This document shows positions 46,845-58,200 of a stretch of 64,000 bases of DNA, piece after piece. The notes under the pieces are model-generated. The model searched no databases. It was not told the DNA's origin and saw nothing but the letters and a program-made list of their open reading frames with translations. Location: the NCBI RefSeq assembly GCF_036669915.1, contig NC_089315.1, positions 16,266,003 through 16,330,002 on the forward strand, in the 5' to 3' direction. Numbering within the stretch: the first letter of the stretch is position 1; each line of letters starts with the position of its first letter. A program made the translations under genes and the position numbers. Source of the stretch: Pocillopora verrucosa (Eukaryota; Cnidaria; Anthozoa; Scleractinia; Pocilloporidae).

Positions 46845-49800
46845 TCACATTTCCATGGCTTCTCCTGTTACTCTGGTCTCTGTCACTTCCATCACAATGG
46901 GTTTTACATCTTTAGTTAGAACAGCTGTGGGGATGTGATAAAAAATGAATTTGTCAGATTGTGTTTGACAGCAGAAACAATAGTAAGCCACAGACAGACT
47001 GGCAACTTTGAACTTGGAAAAAACTTTCCTCTAAATTCTCAATGATCCCTTTTGTACGATGAATTGTGCATATCATTATGGTGCTTTGCAATATTAATAG
47101 AAATTAGGTGTAAAAAGATGTACATTTTGTAAGCTGCTATTGACAAAGTGGTTGAGGTTCTTTCATGTTTTTTCCTTTTTTTTTTAGATCAACAAACTTG
47201 AAAAGAATTCCATTGGTCTCTTAAAAATTTTACATGGATGGGAACATGAAAGAAGAAAATTTGCACAGTCAACTATTAACTTTCATTCAAATAATCAAGC
47301 ATACAGTTAATTAAGAACCTGCAAGGGCTAAGCTTGATCTTTTTCTGTGACTTTAATTTACTTTAGTGGGTCTATAGGAATAGTTCTTTATAGCAAAGTG
47401 TTACCAGTCAAACAATTTTTTTGTTGTTGTTGCTTTTGATGTTCAGTGGTTCACACTTGCAACAAACCTGTAGTGCCTCTCTTGTAGGAGTACTTTCCTT
47501 GTCTGATGCCCTTTTCATTGGCCACATCATAAGGCCTGAGGTATTGTGTTCCTTCTTTGGTTATAACACATAGATCAACATTACTGCCAGATCCCTAAGG
47601 AGCAGATCACAGCCAGAAAACCAGTTACACCTAATAAAATAATTGCTGCACAAGGTATGAAAACAAAAATATGGCCTCTCAAGAATTGCAAGGTTCATTT
47701 TTATCATCAAGGCAAAAATATACTCACCAAATCATTGAATATTCCTGCAGCAATTGCATCACGAACAAGTTGTTTAGCATCCTCAAGCTAAAAAAAAAAA
47801 CAAAACAAAACAAAACTATAAATCCAGACATAAATAGTAAAGCCCAAATAAGTGCAACCACTCTCACAATGACAATGTTAACCATGATCATGTGAAAGTC
47901 AGTGTAAATTACATAAAGTTTTAATTAATTTAAAGTGATTACCTCCATATCAGGCTTGTATCGTGACTCAAATACAGACATGGCAGCCAAGGAACCAGAA
48001 CCTTAAATTTAAATAAACACTGAAATGTTACTACCGGTAAGACATTTATCAGAACCACTTTTCATAACCCTTGACATAAGTGATGACTTCCAGTCATGAT
48101 ATCAAGAAGCTGGTCACTGTCAATGTAAACAGTGCTTTGCAGGACTACATGCTTTTAATGAGATGACAGCAACTTATATTCAGCTTTTACTCCAGTTCAA
48201 ACCACTAACTGAACTAATGCCTGGCCTGTACATGTGCACATTACACATGAACAAAACCACTTCAGTGACTTTCTTTACTTATGTGATGAGATATGAGCAT
48301 CTAACTGATGTTTACTTACCCATTGTGACATATGGAAGTTTATCAGTACTTCCATGAGGGTAGACAGTATGAAGTGTAGGGCCATTTAAGTCTACACCAC
48401 CAAGCACAAGTGCAGCACTGATGTACCCTTGATATCTGTAGAATAAAGAACAGCATGGACTAAGTGATGTCAATTATCAAAGAAATAAGTACAAGGAGAA
48501 ATGTCCTATAAATTATAAAAAAATACTTTTATGGACATGCATCATGAGTAAGAATTGCATTTTTTTAAATCTATCTCTAGAGATTAAATACCTGAACAGC
48601 AGCTGTTTCAACATACGTAACGCAGTAACAATCCTGGCCTGTAAAGGAAATTAATTTCAAACACTGAGCTATCTCATTAAATCAGCCAAGGTTTAGACTC
48701 TCCTTCCAAAATCAGCAAAACCTTTTGCATTAAGTGTTATCTTTCAAGGAACTCTTACTTTGTGCCACTTCAGTAAAATATCAAGTTTACAAATCATAGT
48801 TCTGATCAAGGAGAAGTATTTGTTAGCTCAATTGGTAGAGCGCTGCACCGGTATCGCAGAGGTCATGGGTTCAAATCCCGTACGGGCCTGAAATTTTTTT
48901 CAGGTCCTACTTACAACTACTAGTTTCAGTAGTGTTCTTAGCTGCGAGGATCTTCTAATTTCAACTTTCCACCGCAGTGCAAATATGTGAATTTTCATAT
49001 ATCTAAATCTTCATTCACTCGGATGTTTATTTGTACCCAATTCATTGACCAGCTCCCAGTTGGCTTGTTAGCTCAATTGGTAGAGCGCTGCACCGGTATC
49101 GCAGAGGTCATGGGTTCAAATCCCGTACAGGCCTGAAATTTTTTTCAGGTCCTACTTACAACTACTAGTTTCAGTAGTGTTCATAGCTGCGAGGATCTTC
49201 TAATTTCATCTTTCCACCGCAGTGCAAATATGTGAATTTTCATATATCTAAATCTTCATTCACTCGGATGTTTATTTGTACCCAATTCATTGACCAGCTC
49301 CCAGTTGGCTTGTTAGCTCAATTGGTAGAGCGCTGCACCGGTATCGCAGAGGTCATGGGTTCAAATCCCGTACAGGCCTGAAATTTTTTTTCAGGTCCTA
49401 CTTACAACTACTAGTTTCAGTAGTGTTTTTAGCTGCGAGGATCTTCTAATTTCATCTTTCCACTGCAGTGCAAATATGTGAATTTTCAAGGAGAAGTATT
49501 GTTATCTTCCCTAAAATGTGAGATGTGAATCATATCTGAGCAAATCTGTATTACATCACTAGGCTCATTGTCATTCATATAATTGGCAAAGGAGAATCCA
49601 GTTGTTCAAAGGGCAGATAATGCTATCCTACAGATAAATTGCTATTCAGCAGATAAGTATTAAGGAAAAGTACTGCGCTATCCACTGGATAGAGATTCAT
49701 CCAGTGGAATTACGGTCAACTCGCCGACGGACCAACTCGCCGACGCCAACTCGCCGACGTATAAAATCGAGTAGAGACATCAGCGAGTTGGTCCTCAATC

Positions 49801-52172
49801 CAATACAACTTATTAGAAGTTAAACATACAGAAAAGTAAACGATATTTAGTAAAAAAACACTGGTGAACATTGGTGAATATCTAACAGAAGCTTAAACAT
49901 TGGTGAACATCACCAAAGACTATAACAGGTTAAGATGCGAACGAGTTATTGTGCGACAACAACACCGTAAAGACTCATCATGTCAATCGCTCAGATTTTT
50001 TGACAAAAACTTGGCTTTCTAGACGAGATCTTTAGTAAAAAGCATTTCTTTTTATTTGCAACAAAGTTTATAAGGATCTCAAGGCGAATAAAGCGAAGTA
50101 AACATCACCAATGACTCACACAACTCATTGGCGTCTACAGCCAATTTTGTTCATTGGCGATGTTAACGTCGCTTTATTCACCTTGAGATCCTTATAAACT
50201 TTGTTGCAATAATTGTTTTTTACTAAAGATCTTGTCTAGAAAGCCAAGTTTTCGTTAAAAAATCTGAGCGATTGACATGATGAGTCTTTACGGTGTTGTT
50301 GTCGCACAATAACTCGTTCGCGTCTTAAGCTGTTATAGTCATTGGTGATGTTCACCAATGTTCAGCAATGTTTAAGCTTCTGTTAGATGTTCACCAACGT
50401 TCACCAGTGTTTTTTTTTACTAAATATCGTTTACTTTTCTGTATGTTTAACTTCTAATAAGTTGTATTGGATTGACGACCAACTCGCCGACGTCTCTACT
50501 CGATTTTATATGTCGGCGAGTTGGCGTTGGCGAGTTGGCGTCGGCGAGTTGGGCTGTCGGCGAGTCGACTGGTTACCATCCAGTGGAAAGCATTACCCAT
50601 CCTTCAAACAACCAGGGCCAGAAGTAAATAATATACACATTTACCTGTCGTCCAGTGGATAAGCTATGGAGCTGAATGTTGGAGGAGATAAGATTTGTAA
50701 CATACTCTGTATCAGCAGCAGTACCAGCCCCACAGCAGCTGAAAAAGACGAATTGGAATAAGCGATTTTTATAAACTAGGAAATAAAAGGAAAACACCAA
50801 CCACCAGGAAAAAATGCTGTTCTAATGCACACTGGTACACAAAGTTAAAAGTGTATCACTATACAATGTAACCTGACAGAGGCAAAAAAGTTGAAGTACT
50901 TACTAAATATTGGGAGCTATGTAGTGGATCTTGGAGCAGTTTTTATCTGCAACAACTGTATCCTTCAAAGTAACAAATAATAAACATGAAAAATATGAGT
51001 CAAAATCAGAATTCACTGAATGAAAAAGAGAGAGCCACAAAGAGTAGTAGGCATATACATACAGATAAAAAATGTAACTTGTTCTAAAAAGTTCTGACTA
51101 TTTTTTGACCAGAACAACAACCAATGTGAGTGGTTATTAATGTTGTACCATTTCTAAAAAAGAAAGATTTCTGAAATAGACATCTTTCAGAATGGCAGCC
51201 TCTACCATGATAATTTGAGTGCACTAAAATTTGCCCTCAAAGATATTATTTGGTACTACAACTCTACTGTTTTTCCACAAAGAGAAGTTACACGTAGCAA
51301 CATTTCTTTCCAATTCCCTCCTTGATTAAGTGTGCATTTCTTCAATAAAAGAATACAATGGTAAAAATAAATATTACCTCTGCGGTTAGGGATTCTTTTT
51401 AAAAATGGTACGTTATGCGTAGAGGAAGCCTTACTTCATATTTCATTAGACCTCAATTACAGTTTCATTGGTGACCAGTTCCCAATAAACACAAATCACA
51501 AAATAATCCAAAAATGTGTTTTAAAAAGTTGTGCAGTTCTTCAATAAAAGAATTCAATGGTGAAAAATAAGTATTACCTTTGCGACTAGCGTTTCTTTTT
51601 GAAAAAGTATAATGTTATGCGTAAAGGAAGCCTTATTTCTTATTTGATTAGACCTCAAAAATGCGTTATAAAAAGCTAATACTAACCTCAGTAGCTCTTG
51701 TATCAGCACCTAATAAGACGCCATCCTACAAAGGTAACAATTAGCAGATTTAGACCATCCCTTCTTTCACTAAAACGCATTACTGGTTTTACATGTGCTC
51801 ACGACAAAACGTTATAAAGAGTTGGATAGACCACAGATCTCGAAGAAGAACCAATTCCGAAGACATTTGTTCCTTTAAACCCGCTAATCACGAACAAATC
51901 GATCACTGATCAGGGAGAAATACCCAATAACAGGAAGATCAAATCTAACCTTGAATACAATTCCCGCAATAGTTGTACCAGTTTTTCTTGCTGTGGGCAG
52001 CTTAGCGCCCATTTTCTCCAGTATGGCATTTCTACGATGGGATCAAAAAGTTAGAACTGAAAGAAGGTGAATAAAAGGAAATTCGACATTCTTAAAATTC
52101 AAACCTTTTGCAGTTTTCGAACGAAAATCCGCCATGGTTTTCTTGAGCAACAATTCCTCCAACAGCGGCCAT
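46845..52172 (-). CDS. PSMB7: Proteasome 20S subunit beta type-7 (beta-2)
   Basis: Eleven coding exons, all phases joining: 52172-52105, 52031-51950, 51725-51687, 50962-50904, 50738-50645, 48638-48592, 48435-48320, 48001-47943, 47787-47728, 47594-47468 and 46924-46845 (TGA). The 276-residue product matches the usual length (277 in human). The propeptide ends KTG before Thr42, the N-terminal nucleophile of the mature enzyme. Asp58 (Asp17 of the mature chain), Lys74 (Lys33) and Gly86 (Gly45) are all in register. Other landmarks are [49 protein letters not shown] and [11 protein letters not shown]. The last exon supplies the C-terminal tail [15 protein letters not shown], which in beta-2 wraps its neighbour beta-3. 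It provides the trypsin-like activity of the 20S core. The intron between 50645 and 48638 is loaded with inserted repeats. Confidence 0.96.
48817..48889 (+). tRNA. tRNA-like unit 1 (anticodon GGT), 5' stem lost
   Basis: D arm, anticodon arm and T arm are identical or nearly so to units 2 and 3. The first acceptor strand is replaced by flanking sequence (TATTTGT), which cannot pair with ACGGGCC, so this unit cannot form a full cloverleaf. It begins directly after the 15-bp direct repeat at 48806-48820. Confidence 0.4.
49062..49134 (+). tRNA. tRNA-like unit 2 (anticodon GGT)
   Basis: The 73 nt fold as a full cloverleaf: acceptor GGCTTGT with ACAGGCC (one G-T pair), D stem GCTC with GAGC, a five-base anticodon stem with one A-C mismatch, and T arm ATGGG-TTCAAAT-CCCGT. 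The anticodon position reads GGT (threonine). However base 33 is C instead of the near-universal T, no CCA is encoded, and it is part of a tandem SINE unit. Probably not a functional tRNA, though Pol III transcription is likely. Confidence 0.5.
49307..49379 (+). tRNA. tRNA-like unit 3 (anticodon GGT)
   Basis: Identical in sequence to unit 2 over the 73-nt head, with the same full acceptor stem and the same C at position 33. Confidence 0.5.
49597..50620. mobile_element. Inverted-repeat element split by the foldback insertion
   Basis: The left end CCAGTTGTTCAAAGGGCAGATAATGCT (49598 on) is the approximate reverse complement of AGCATTACCCATCCTTCAAACAACC (50588-50615). Removing the foldback element and one copy of its target repeat leaves a MITE of about 145 bp. 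Its right end lies only about 25 bp from the PSMB7 exon at 50645. Confidence 0.65.
49710..50576. mobile_element. Foldback element with arrayed CCAACTCGCCGACG tips
   Basis: A long palindrome: left arm about 49710-50113, spacer about 37 bp, right arm about 50151-50576. Matching blocks include TTTATAAGGATCTCAAGG (left) with its complement on the right, and the motif CAATCCAATACAAC. Each tip carries several copies of CAACTCGCCGACG in tandem. The element is flanked by a 12-bp direct repeat, CATCCAGTGGAA, at 49698-49709 and 50577-50588. It has no coding capacity, so it would depend on an enzyme made elsewhere. Confidence 0.85.
51340..51690. repeat. Two-copy tandem duplication in PSMB7 intron
   Basis: The block starting TTCAATAAAAGAA occurs at 51341 and 51540 (period 199 bp). 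Shared TTATGCGTA, GAGGAAGCC or AAGGAAGCC and TTAGACCTCAA landmarks run to about 51660, just before the exon at 51687. Confidence 0.75.
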
Positions 52173-52283
52173 TTTGGAAAATTTTCGTGGAGTCATCCTT
52201 AGTATGCATGTACTTACTATAGAATCCGCTGGTACAGTGTGGACTCTTTTACCCAGCCCCACTCTTTTGTTTTCGGATCGAAT
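52173..52283. promoter_or_regulatory. Bidirectional promoter, PSMB7 and M16 peptidase
   Basis: Only 111 bp separate the divergent start codons. There is no TATA box. Both ATGs sit in a context resembling the YY1 consensus: AAAATGGCCGC for PSMB7 and AATATGGCGGAAA for the M16 gene. A shared core promoter is the simplest reading; whether both transcripts are co-regulated is inferred. Confidence 0.65.
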
Positions 52284-55200
52284 ATGGCGGAAAATTTTGA
52301 ACAAATTTCTTCCTTTAAAGTTCTCGACTCAATTCAAGTCGAAAAGTACCGTTCCAAGAGAACAGGCATTAACTTTTGCTTTGCTAAAGTTCCTGGGCCT
52401 TTGGTTAATGGTTTCCTTTGTCTCGGTAAGTTGAGAGCAGCAATCATTATTTTGTTACTAAGCCGCGAGTTCCTACCTATTTTGGGTTTCATCCGCTCAG
52501 CAAACTTTATCAAAAATTTTTCCTTTGAGAAAAAGAAAAGAAACAATTCTGGAAATGAAATCCCAAGCTCTTAATTGTCTCAAGTAGCGTATAAAATTTC
52601 AAGGACATCAATTATTTAAAATGACTCATAAACTTTATGAGTCAATTTAAATAATTGATGTCCTAAAAATGTCCCACGCTCACTAAAACTTAAAAGTTTG
52701 TACAGCGCTACACGTGAAGATGTAGAATGCACGAGACAGTAGGGTTAGCGTCAGCTAAGAAGTTTTAAAATATCCAAGGCCTGAAGGTTTCTATTTTCTT
52801 TGGGTGTTAACAAGACAGTTTTTTCCTTATAATGTTCTTTAATATTAATAATTCTGATTTAAATGTTTAATTTCTAGGAATATGTAAATATTTTCTTAGT
52901 TAGGAATTTGAAGGTGAGATAGTTTTTCATCAGTTCAGCAAGCATTTTTTCTGTATTGCAGCAACCGAGGCTCATGATGATGATGGTTTGCCACACACCT
53001 TGGAACACTTGGTATTTATGGGAAGTGAAAAATATCCTTTTAAGGTGAGATGATGCAAAGCCTGGATCTTGCATTCTCCATGTTCTTTGTATACTATAGT
53101 AAAATAGACGATGCACATTAAAATTAATTTCAGTTTGAAGCAATTTCAAACAAGTATATACCGAGTTTGCCTTTGTTTTTCATTGTTTCATGTGCCATTT
53201 TGGCTGTTTGTGGTTTAATTCAGTCTTTTCCAATACTTGTGCAGATTTACACACCTGTACCCATTAAACTGAAGTATGACTTTCACAGAAGAAAGAGGAG
53301 ATAAAACTGAAACTATTTGGCCCTTTAGAAGTGTAAAACAAGAAAGGAGGAATTAAGCTTACTTCTTTAGCATTAGCCACAACACTAGCAATGAAAAATG
53401 ACACCACAAAATCTCAACTGTTAAAACTTGATTGGGTTTATACAGTTTATACAGTTGAGACTCAAAGTATATTTCAGAAAAATCATTACATACATGTATA
53501 TCTCATCATGGTATGGAACAAATGCGAGTGATGGCAAGTCCAAGATCGGGAAACTCCATGCAATGTTTTCCTGGAGTACTCTCAGAGAGAATGAGTAACA
53601 AGATTCAGGAAATTGCAATTCTCTTATATTTATATACAAACTTTAGTAGTTTGTAGTCTACACTCTTTACACTGCTTCATATTTTATACTGAGTTTGTGA
53701 AATGGAGTTGTTGTTTCATACCCTGTCTATAGTCCTTGTTGCATGGTCTGCAGACCATGTTTTATCCTGACTGTAATAATGTACATGAAAAAATTACATG
53801 CTTCTGATTGGCTAAAAACAAGTGCATTCTCATGAAACATGTGTGCAAAGTTGTAACACAAGGGCAAATTACAAATAGCATGGATGCTTTCAAAATTTTG
53901 TCTGTCTTGCCTTCTGCAATGTATTTTATGACTGTAAAATATTAACAATTAATAACATGATTTCTCTTGCAATTTGGTGTAATGAGCACTTGTAAATCTT
54001 TCAAAGACTAAAATTGACTTGTGCTTATTAACACTAAATTACACTCGAAATCATGTTATTGCCTAATACTAAATGCATGCTCAACTAATCTATTTACACT
54101 ATGCACAGTATACTGTACATGTAATGTGCAACCTTATTCTAATAAAACAATTGACATAACTTGCAGGGTATGTTAGATTTATTTGCCAACAGATGCTTGG
54201 CACAAGGAACCAATGCATGGACATCCACTGACCATACAGCTTACACCATGGAAACAGCAGGCAGTGAAGGCTTTCTGAACCTTCTTCCAATCTACTTGGA
54301 TCATGTGCTTTATCCAACTCTAACTGTAAGGGACTTTTTAGCAATTTTGAGTCACAGCTATTGCAGTTTGTGACAGATTTGTGAATTGCCAGTACCCATT
54401 TATATACTGGGTGGAGAGGGGCACCATGAGAGTTAACCCTTTAACTCCCAGATCAAATTTGTCTTTCTCCTTATTGTCAACCATACAATTCTTACAATGT
54501 TAGGTCAGAGAATTTAGTATTGGATCAACTAATTATCCCCAAATTGACATTTTTCTTTATTCTCATCACCTATCTGGTTGATATTGTATTGATATTAAAA
54601 GGAGAATTTCTGTCTCCATCACTTATGGGAGTTAAAGGGTTAATTGCTTAAGAACACAACACATTAACTCAGTCAGGTCTCAAACCAGGACTTCGGACCC
54701 AGAGTCTAGCACACTATCCAGTAGGGCCATTGTGTCTCATACACCCAGATACATATATACTGAAAATTTCTAGCCAGCAGAAGCAAATTTTAATAAGACA
54801 AACTGTACTGTCTATTGAGCAGAAACATTACTATCTGCCTCTTTACCAAAGGAGCCAAAGGAATTAGGTGAATGTTTGAATTTTAAGGGGGCAATGAGCT
54901 ACATGTGGCTTCTTGTGAGGAGTTCTTGGTATGACACAAGAGACCACTTTCTACTCAATCTTAAATTAACTAACACATCTTGCTATAATTTAGGAATCAG
55001 CATATATTACAGAGGTTCACCATGTGAATGGTGAAGGCGAAGATGCAGGTGTTGTTTACTGTGAGATGCAGGGAAGAGAAAACATGGAGATATCAAGAAC
55101 TTACTTGAATTTTACACGTGAGATCTACCCTGGAGTCTGTGGTTATAAGGTGAAAGATATAACCTATCATATGCTTCTTGAAACTTGAGCTTCAAAATTT

Positions 55201-58200
55201 ACTCAGTTCTCAAAAGGTTTGAAAATAAAGAAATCGAGCCTTGAGGTGAGACAGTCTTCTTCCTTTTTAGCAGTTCTGTAAATTAAGATCGAACCACACT
55301 GGTATGAGGTTATGCTGTATAGCAGATTTGTACCCAGAAGAAAAGACTGCTTGAAAATTCTGGTATTATTTGCAAACTTACTCACTAATGAAACAAATTT
55401 ACAATGTACATGACTGTATGTTAACAAGCCAAATCACTTAATGTAGTGTTAAATGTAGCATAGGGCTTTGCTGAAACTCTCTTTGTGATGATGGTGCATA
55501 AATAAGATTTTAGTTGTTGAGGAAAATATGATCTGTACTGCTCAAATAGATGAAATCACCAAAACTGAGAAGGGAAAGGAATGTGCAATGGTTGAATATA
55601 CTTCACTTACAAGGCTGCTCCTCTTTTTTTAAGGCATATAGGTGAAGTTGTGTGGGCAAAATTAATTTGTGAAAAAAATTAACTTTTGTTTATTTGTTGA
55701 TTAGATTGGGACATCAACATTCATATGCTGTTTTTGTTTCATTTTATGACAGTCAGAGACAGGAGGAATCATGGAAAATTTACGGACAAGTTGTAGTCAC
55801 ACTAAGGTTAGCAAGTCAATGGTTTGTGATTTCCAGACAAATTGCAGCTGATGATGTTTTTTTTTTCTTTGCTTTTGCAGGAGTTCTTTATGAAAGTGCT
55901 ACTAAAAATAAGATGATTGCCTGCTTAACATGCTTAGCATCTCTGATTAGATCCTTTTTGCTTCTTCAATATATGCAGAAATGCATCTTTGGCAATACCA
56001 AATTCACTCTTTTACTGCATTGCAGGTCTGTAACTACCATCAACAGTATTACCGTCCAGAAAATTTGTGTGTTATCATCACTGGACAGATTGATCCAAAT
56101 AAAGTCTTTGAGGCTGTCAATCCCTTTGAAGAAAAAATCATTGGCAAGGTAAGTAACCTGTTTGTCCAAGTTTATTCAATCAGTCAATTTTGTGCAAAAT
56201 AAAATTGTTATTTTAGACTCCTCCATGTCCTTGTTGAAAGTTCCAGTCCCAAAATTATTGCATGCATGAGGTTCTTCTCTTATTTCTGCAAATTTGATAT
56301 GCTCTTTCTGTCAAACTAAAGATCATTGTCAGTGTATCATTTTGGCCAAGCCCTGCTGTTTCTAGACATGTTATCTTACTTCTTTGTCTTATACCCCACT
56401 CACACCAAAGCTTAAACATGTTTTCAAGTTGTTGGTTAAACACGGTTGAATATTGTTTTCTTCATAGCAACTGCTTACAATGATGTTTGTTGACTTCAAA
56501 TATAGCACATTTGAAATTAAAAGTTAGCGACTACTTGAAACTTGCTGGTATGAATGGAATATTAGATTGTTCCAGGCGCGATAGTAAACGGCGCAAGTGA
56601 AAAAAAAAAGAGAAAGGGTTGGGGCGGGTGGAGTAATGGACACGACCCGACCAGGTGGTCCCAAAAGGCGTTGGGAAGTTTTGTTCAAGAAATTTCTACA
56701 ACTGTTCTCGACACAACCTAACTCAAGCCTCCTCCGTTTTTTTTTTTTGCTTTGCCGTTGCTATCGTACGGTTTACTACTTCGCGTGAATTTCGCACCGT
56801 TTTAACTGCTGGACACCTAAAACAGACCATCGTTGGCTTTTCCAACTTGTCTCTTTCCCAAGTCTGGATAAATTTTTCATTTAGCTTCATGACATACCAT
56901 CAGTTCCAGAGTTGTGTAACTCAGTTAAGAACTTGTGATTATTGGCTCTCTTCGTTGTAAGATACCACAAAAATCTGCCATAAGGAGACTTAAAGCAACT
57001 AAACCACACGTAAGGTGCTTAAACCTAACATGTATAATATTCTAAGAGTGAAACAAAGAAGTTTCTTGTAGCGGAGATACCATAATCGTTCCAGCTGAAC
57101 GACGTATCCACAGTGTAAGGTTCTGACCTTACCGACGAAACTAACAGTTAAAATTACTAAACCTTTAACTCCCAAGATCTCATTCGTAATTCTCCTTACT
57201 GTCTACCATACAGTTCTTGTCATGTTAGTTTGGAGAATTTGGTATTGGATCAACCAATAATCCCCTAATTGATATTTTTCTTTTTTTCTCATCACTTGTT
57301 TACTTGATATTGTATCGATATTGTAAGGAGAAATTCTGTCTTGGTCACTCATGAGAGTTAAAGGGCAAAGCCGTGTATTTGATTCTATAAAATAACTGAG
57401 ATACTATGATCGCCCTGATTGGTCAAAAATCGATCGTTTATTTCTTTGGTAAACCCATAGAGAAATGAAGTTTATGTCAAAAAAGCACTAGAATGCACTT
57501 CACTCACTCGAAAAGTTTGTAAATAGTTCGCCTCTGGCTCGTGATTAACAAACTTTGCTCGTGTTCTCCCGGCATTCCGCGTGGGTTATTAAGCCGGTAT
57601 AGAACAGACAGAAAGTGCAGTCAATTGCTAAAACGGCTTTTAGATGCATTAAATTTGTCAATGTATTTTGGTTCATTATATAGAAACCGCTAGCTCCATA
57701 TGTAAGACCATGGCAGACGCCAGTTCCACCGCTGGGTGAATCTGTTGACAAAATCATCCCCTTCCCGACTGAGGATGAAGAATCCGGTTCTATAATGCTG
57801 GGTTTTCGAGGACCATCTTGTGAAGATCATTACGGCCAGGCTGCATTATCTGTCATTCTTGACTATCTTTCAGACACATCTATAGCCCCACTGCAGCGGG
57901 AACTGGTTGAAATTCCCGATCCGTTTTGTAGTGATATTGACTGTGATGTATTGGAGTTCTTAGAGAGTGCTTTTATTATCAGAGCTGAAAATGTTTCATT
58001 TGACAAGCTCCCTGCCGCCAAAGAAAAGGTAAAAGAGGTTCTTGGAAATCTCGCAGAAGGTAGAGAAGTCATCGACATGGATCGTCTTAATGTAGTTATC
58101 CATCGAAAAATTCTAGACACCAAGAACAGGTTTGAAAACCGCCCTCATGACACGTTTGCGGATGTCCTAGTTAGAGATTTCCTTTACTCCAGCAAGTCAG

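Larger units (their letters stand above)
48821..49485 (+). mobile_element. Trimeric tRNA-headed SINE array with target duplication
   Basis: Three units start TGTTAGCTCA at 48821, 49066 and 49311, an exact 245-bp period. Each has a tRNA-like head and a body beginning near CAGGTCCTACTTACAAC; unit 3 is cut short within the body. The array is flanked by a perfect 15-bp direct repeat, TCAAGGAGAAGTATT, at 48806-48820 and 49486-49500. This indicates that the trimer was inserted as one piece. It lies in the fifth intron of PSMB7, opposite to the direction of that gene. Confidence 0.85.

Noticed and set aside
47450-47594. A C-terminally truncated PSMB7 ending GLLQV
   Set aside because: A consensus donor ACAG/GTTTGT and a phase-matched last exon at 46845-46924 encoding the family's C-terminal tail explain it better.
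48817-49379. Three functional threonine tRNA genes
   Set aside because: Position 33 is C, one copy lacks its acceptor strand, and all are heads of tandem SINE units with a shared target duplication.
55694-56152. A 152-codon plus-strand frame
   Set aside because: It reads through M16 exons 5 and 6 and the intron between them in the wrong frame.
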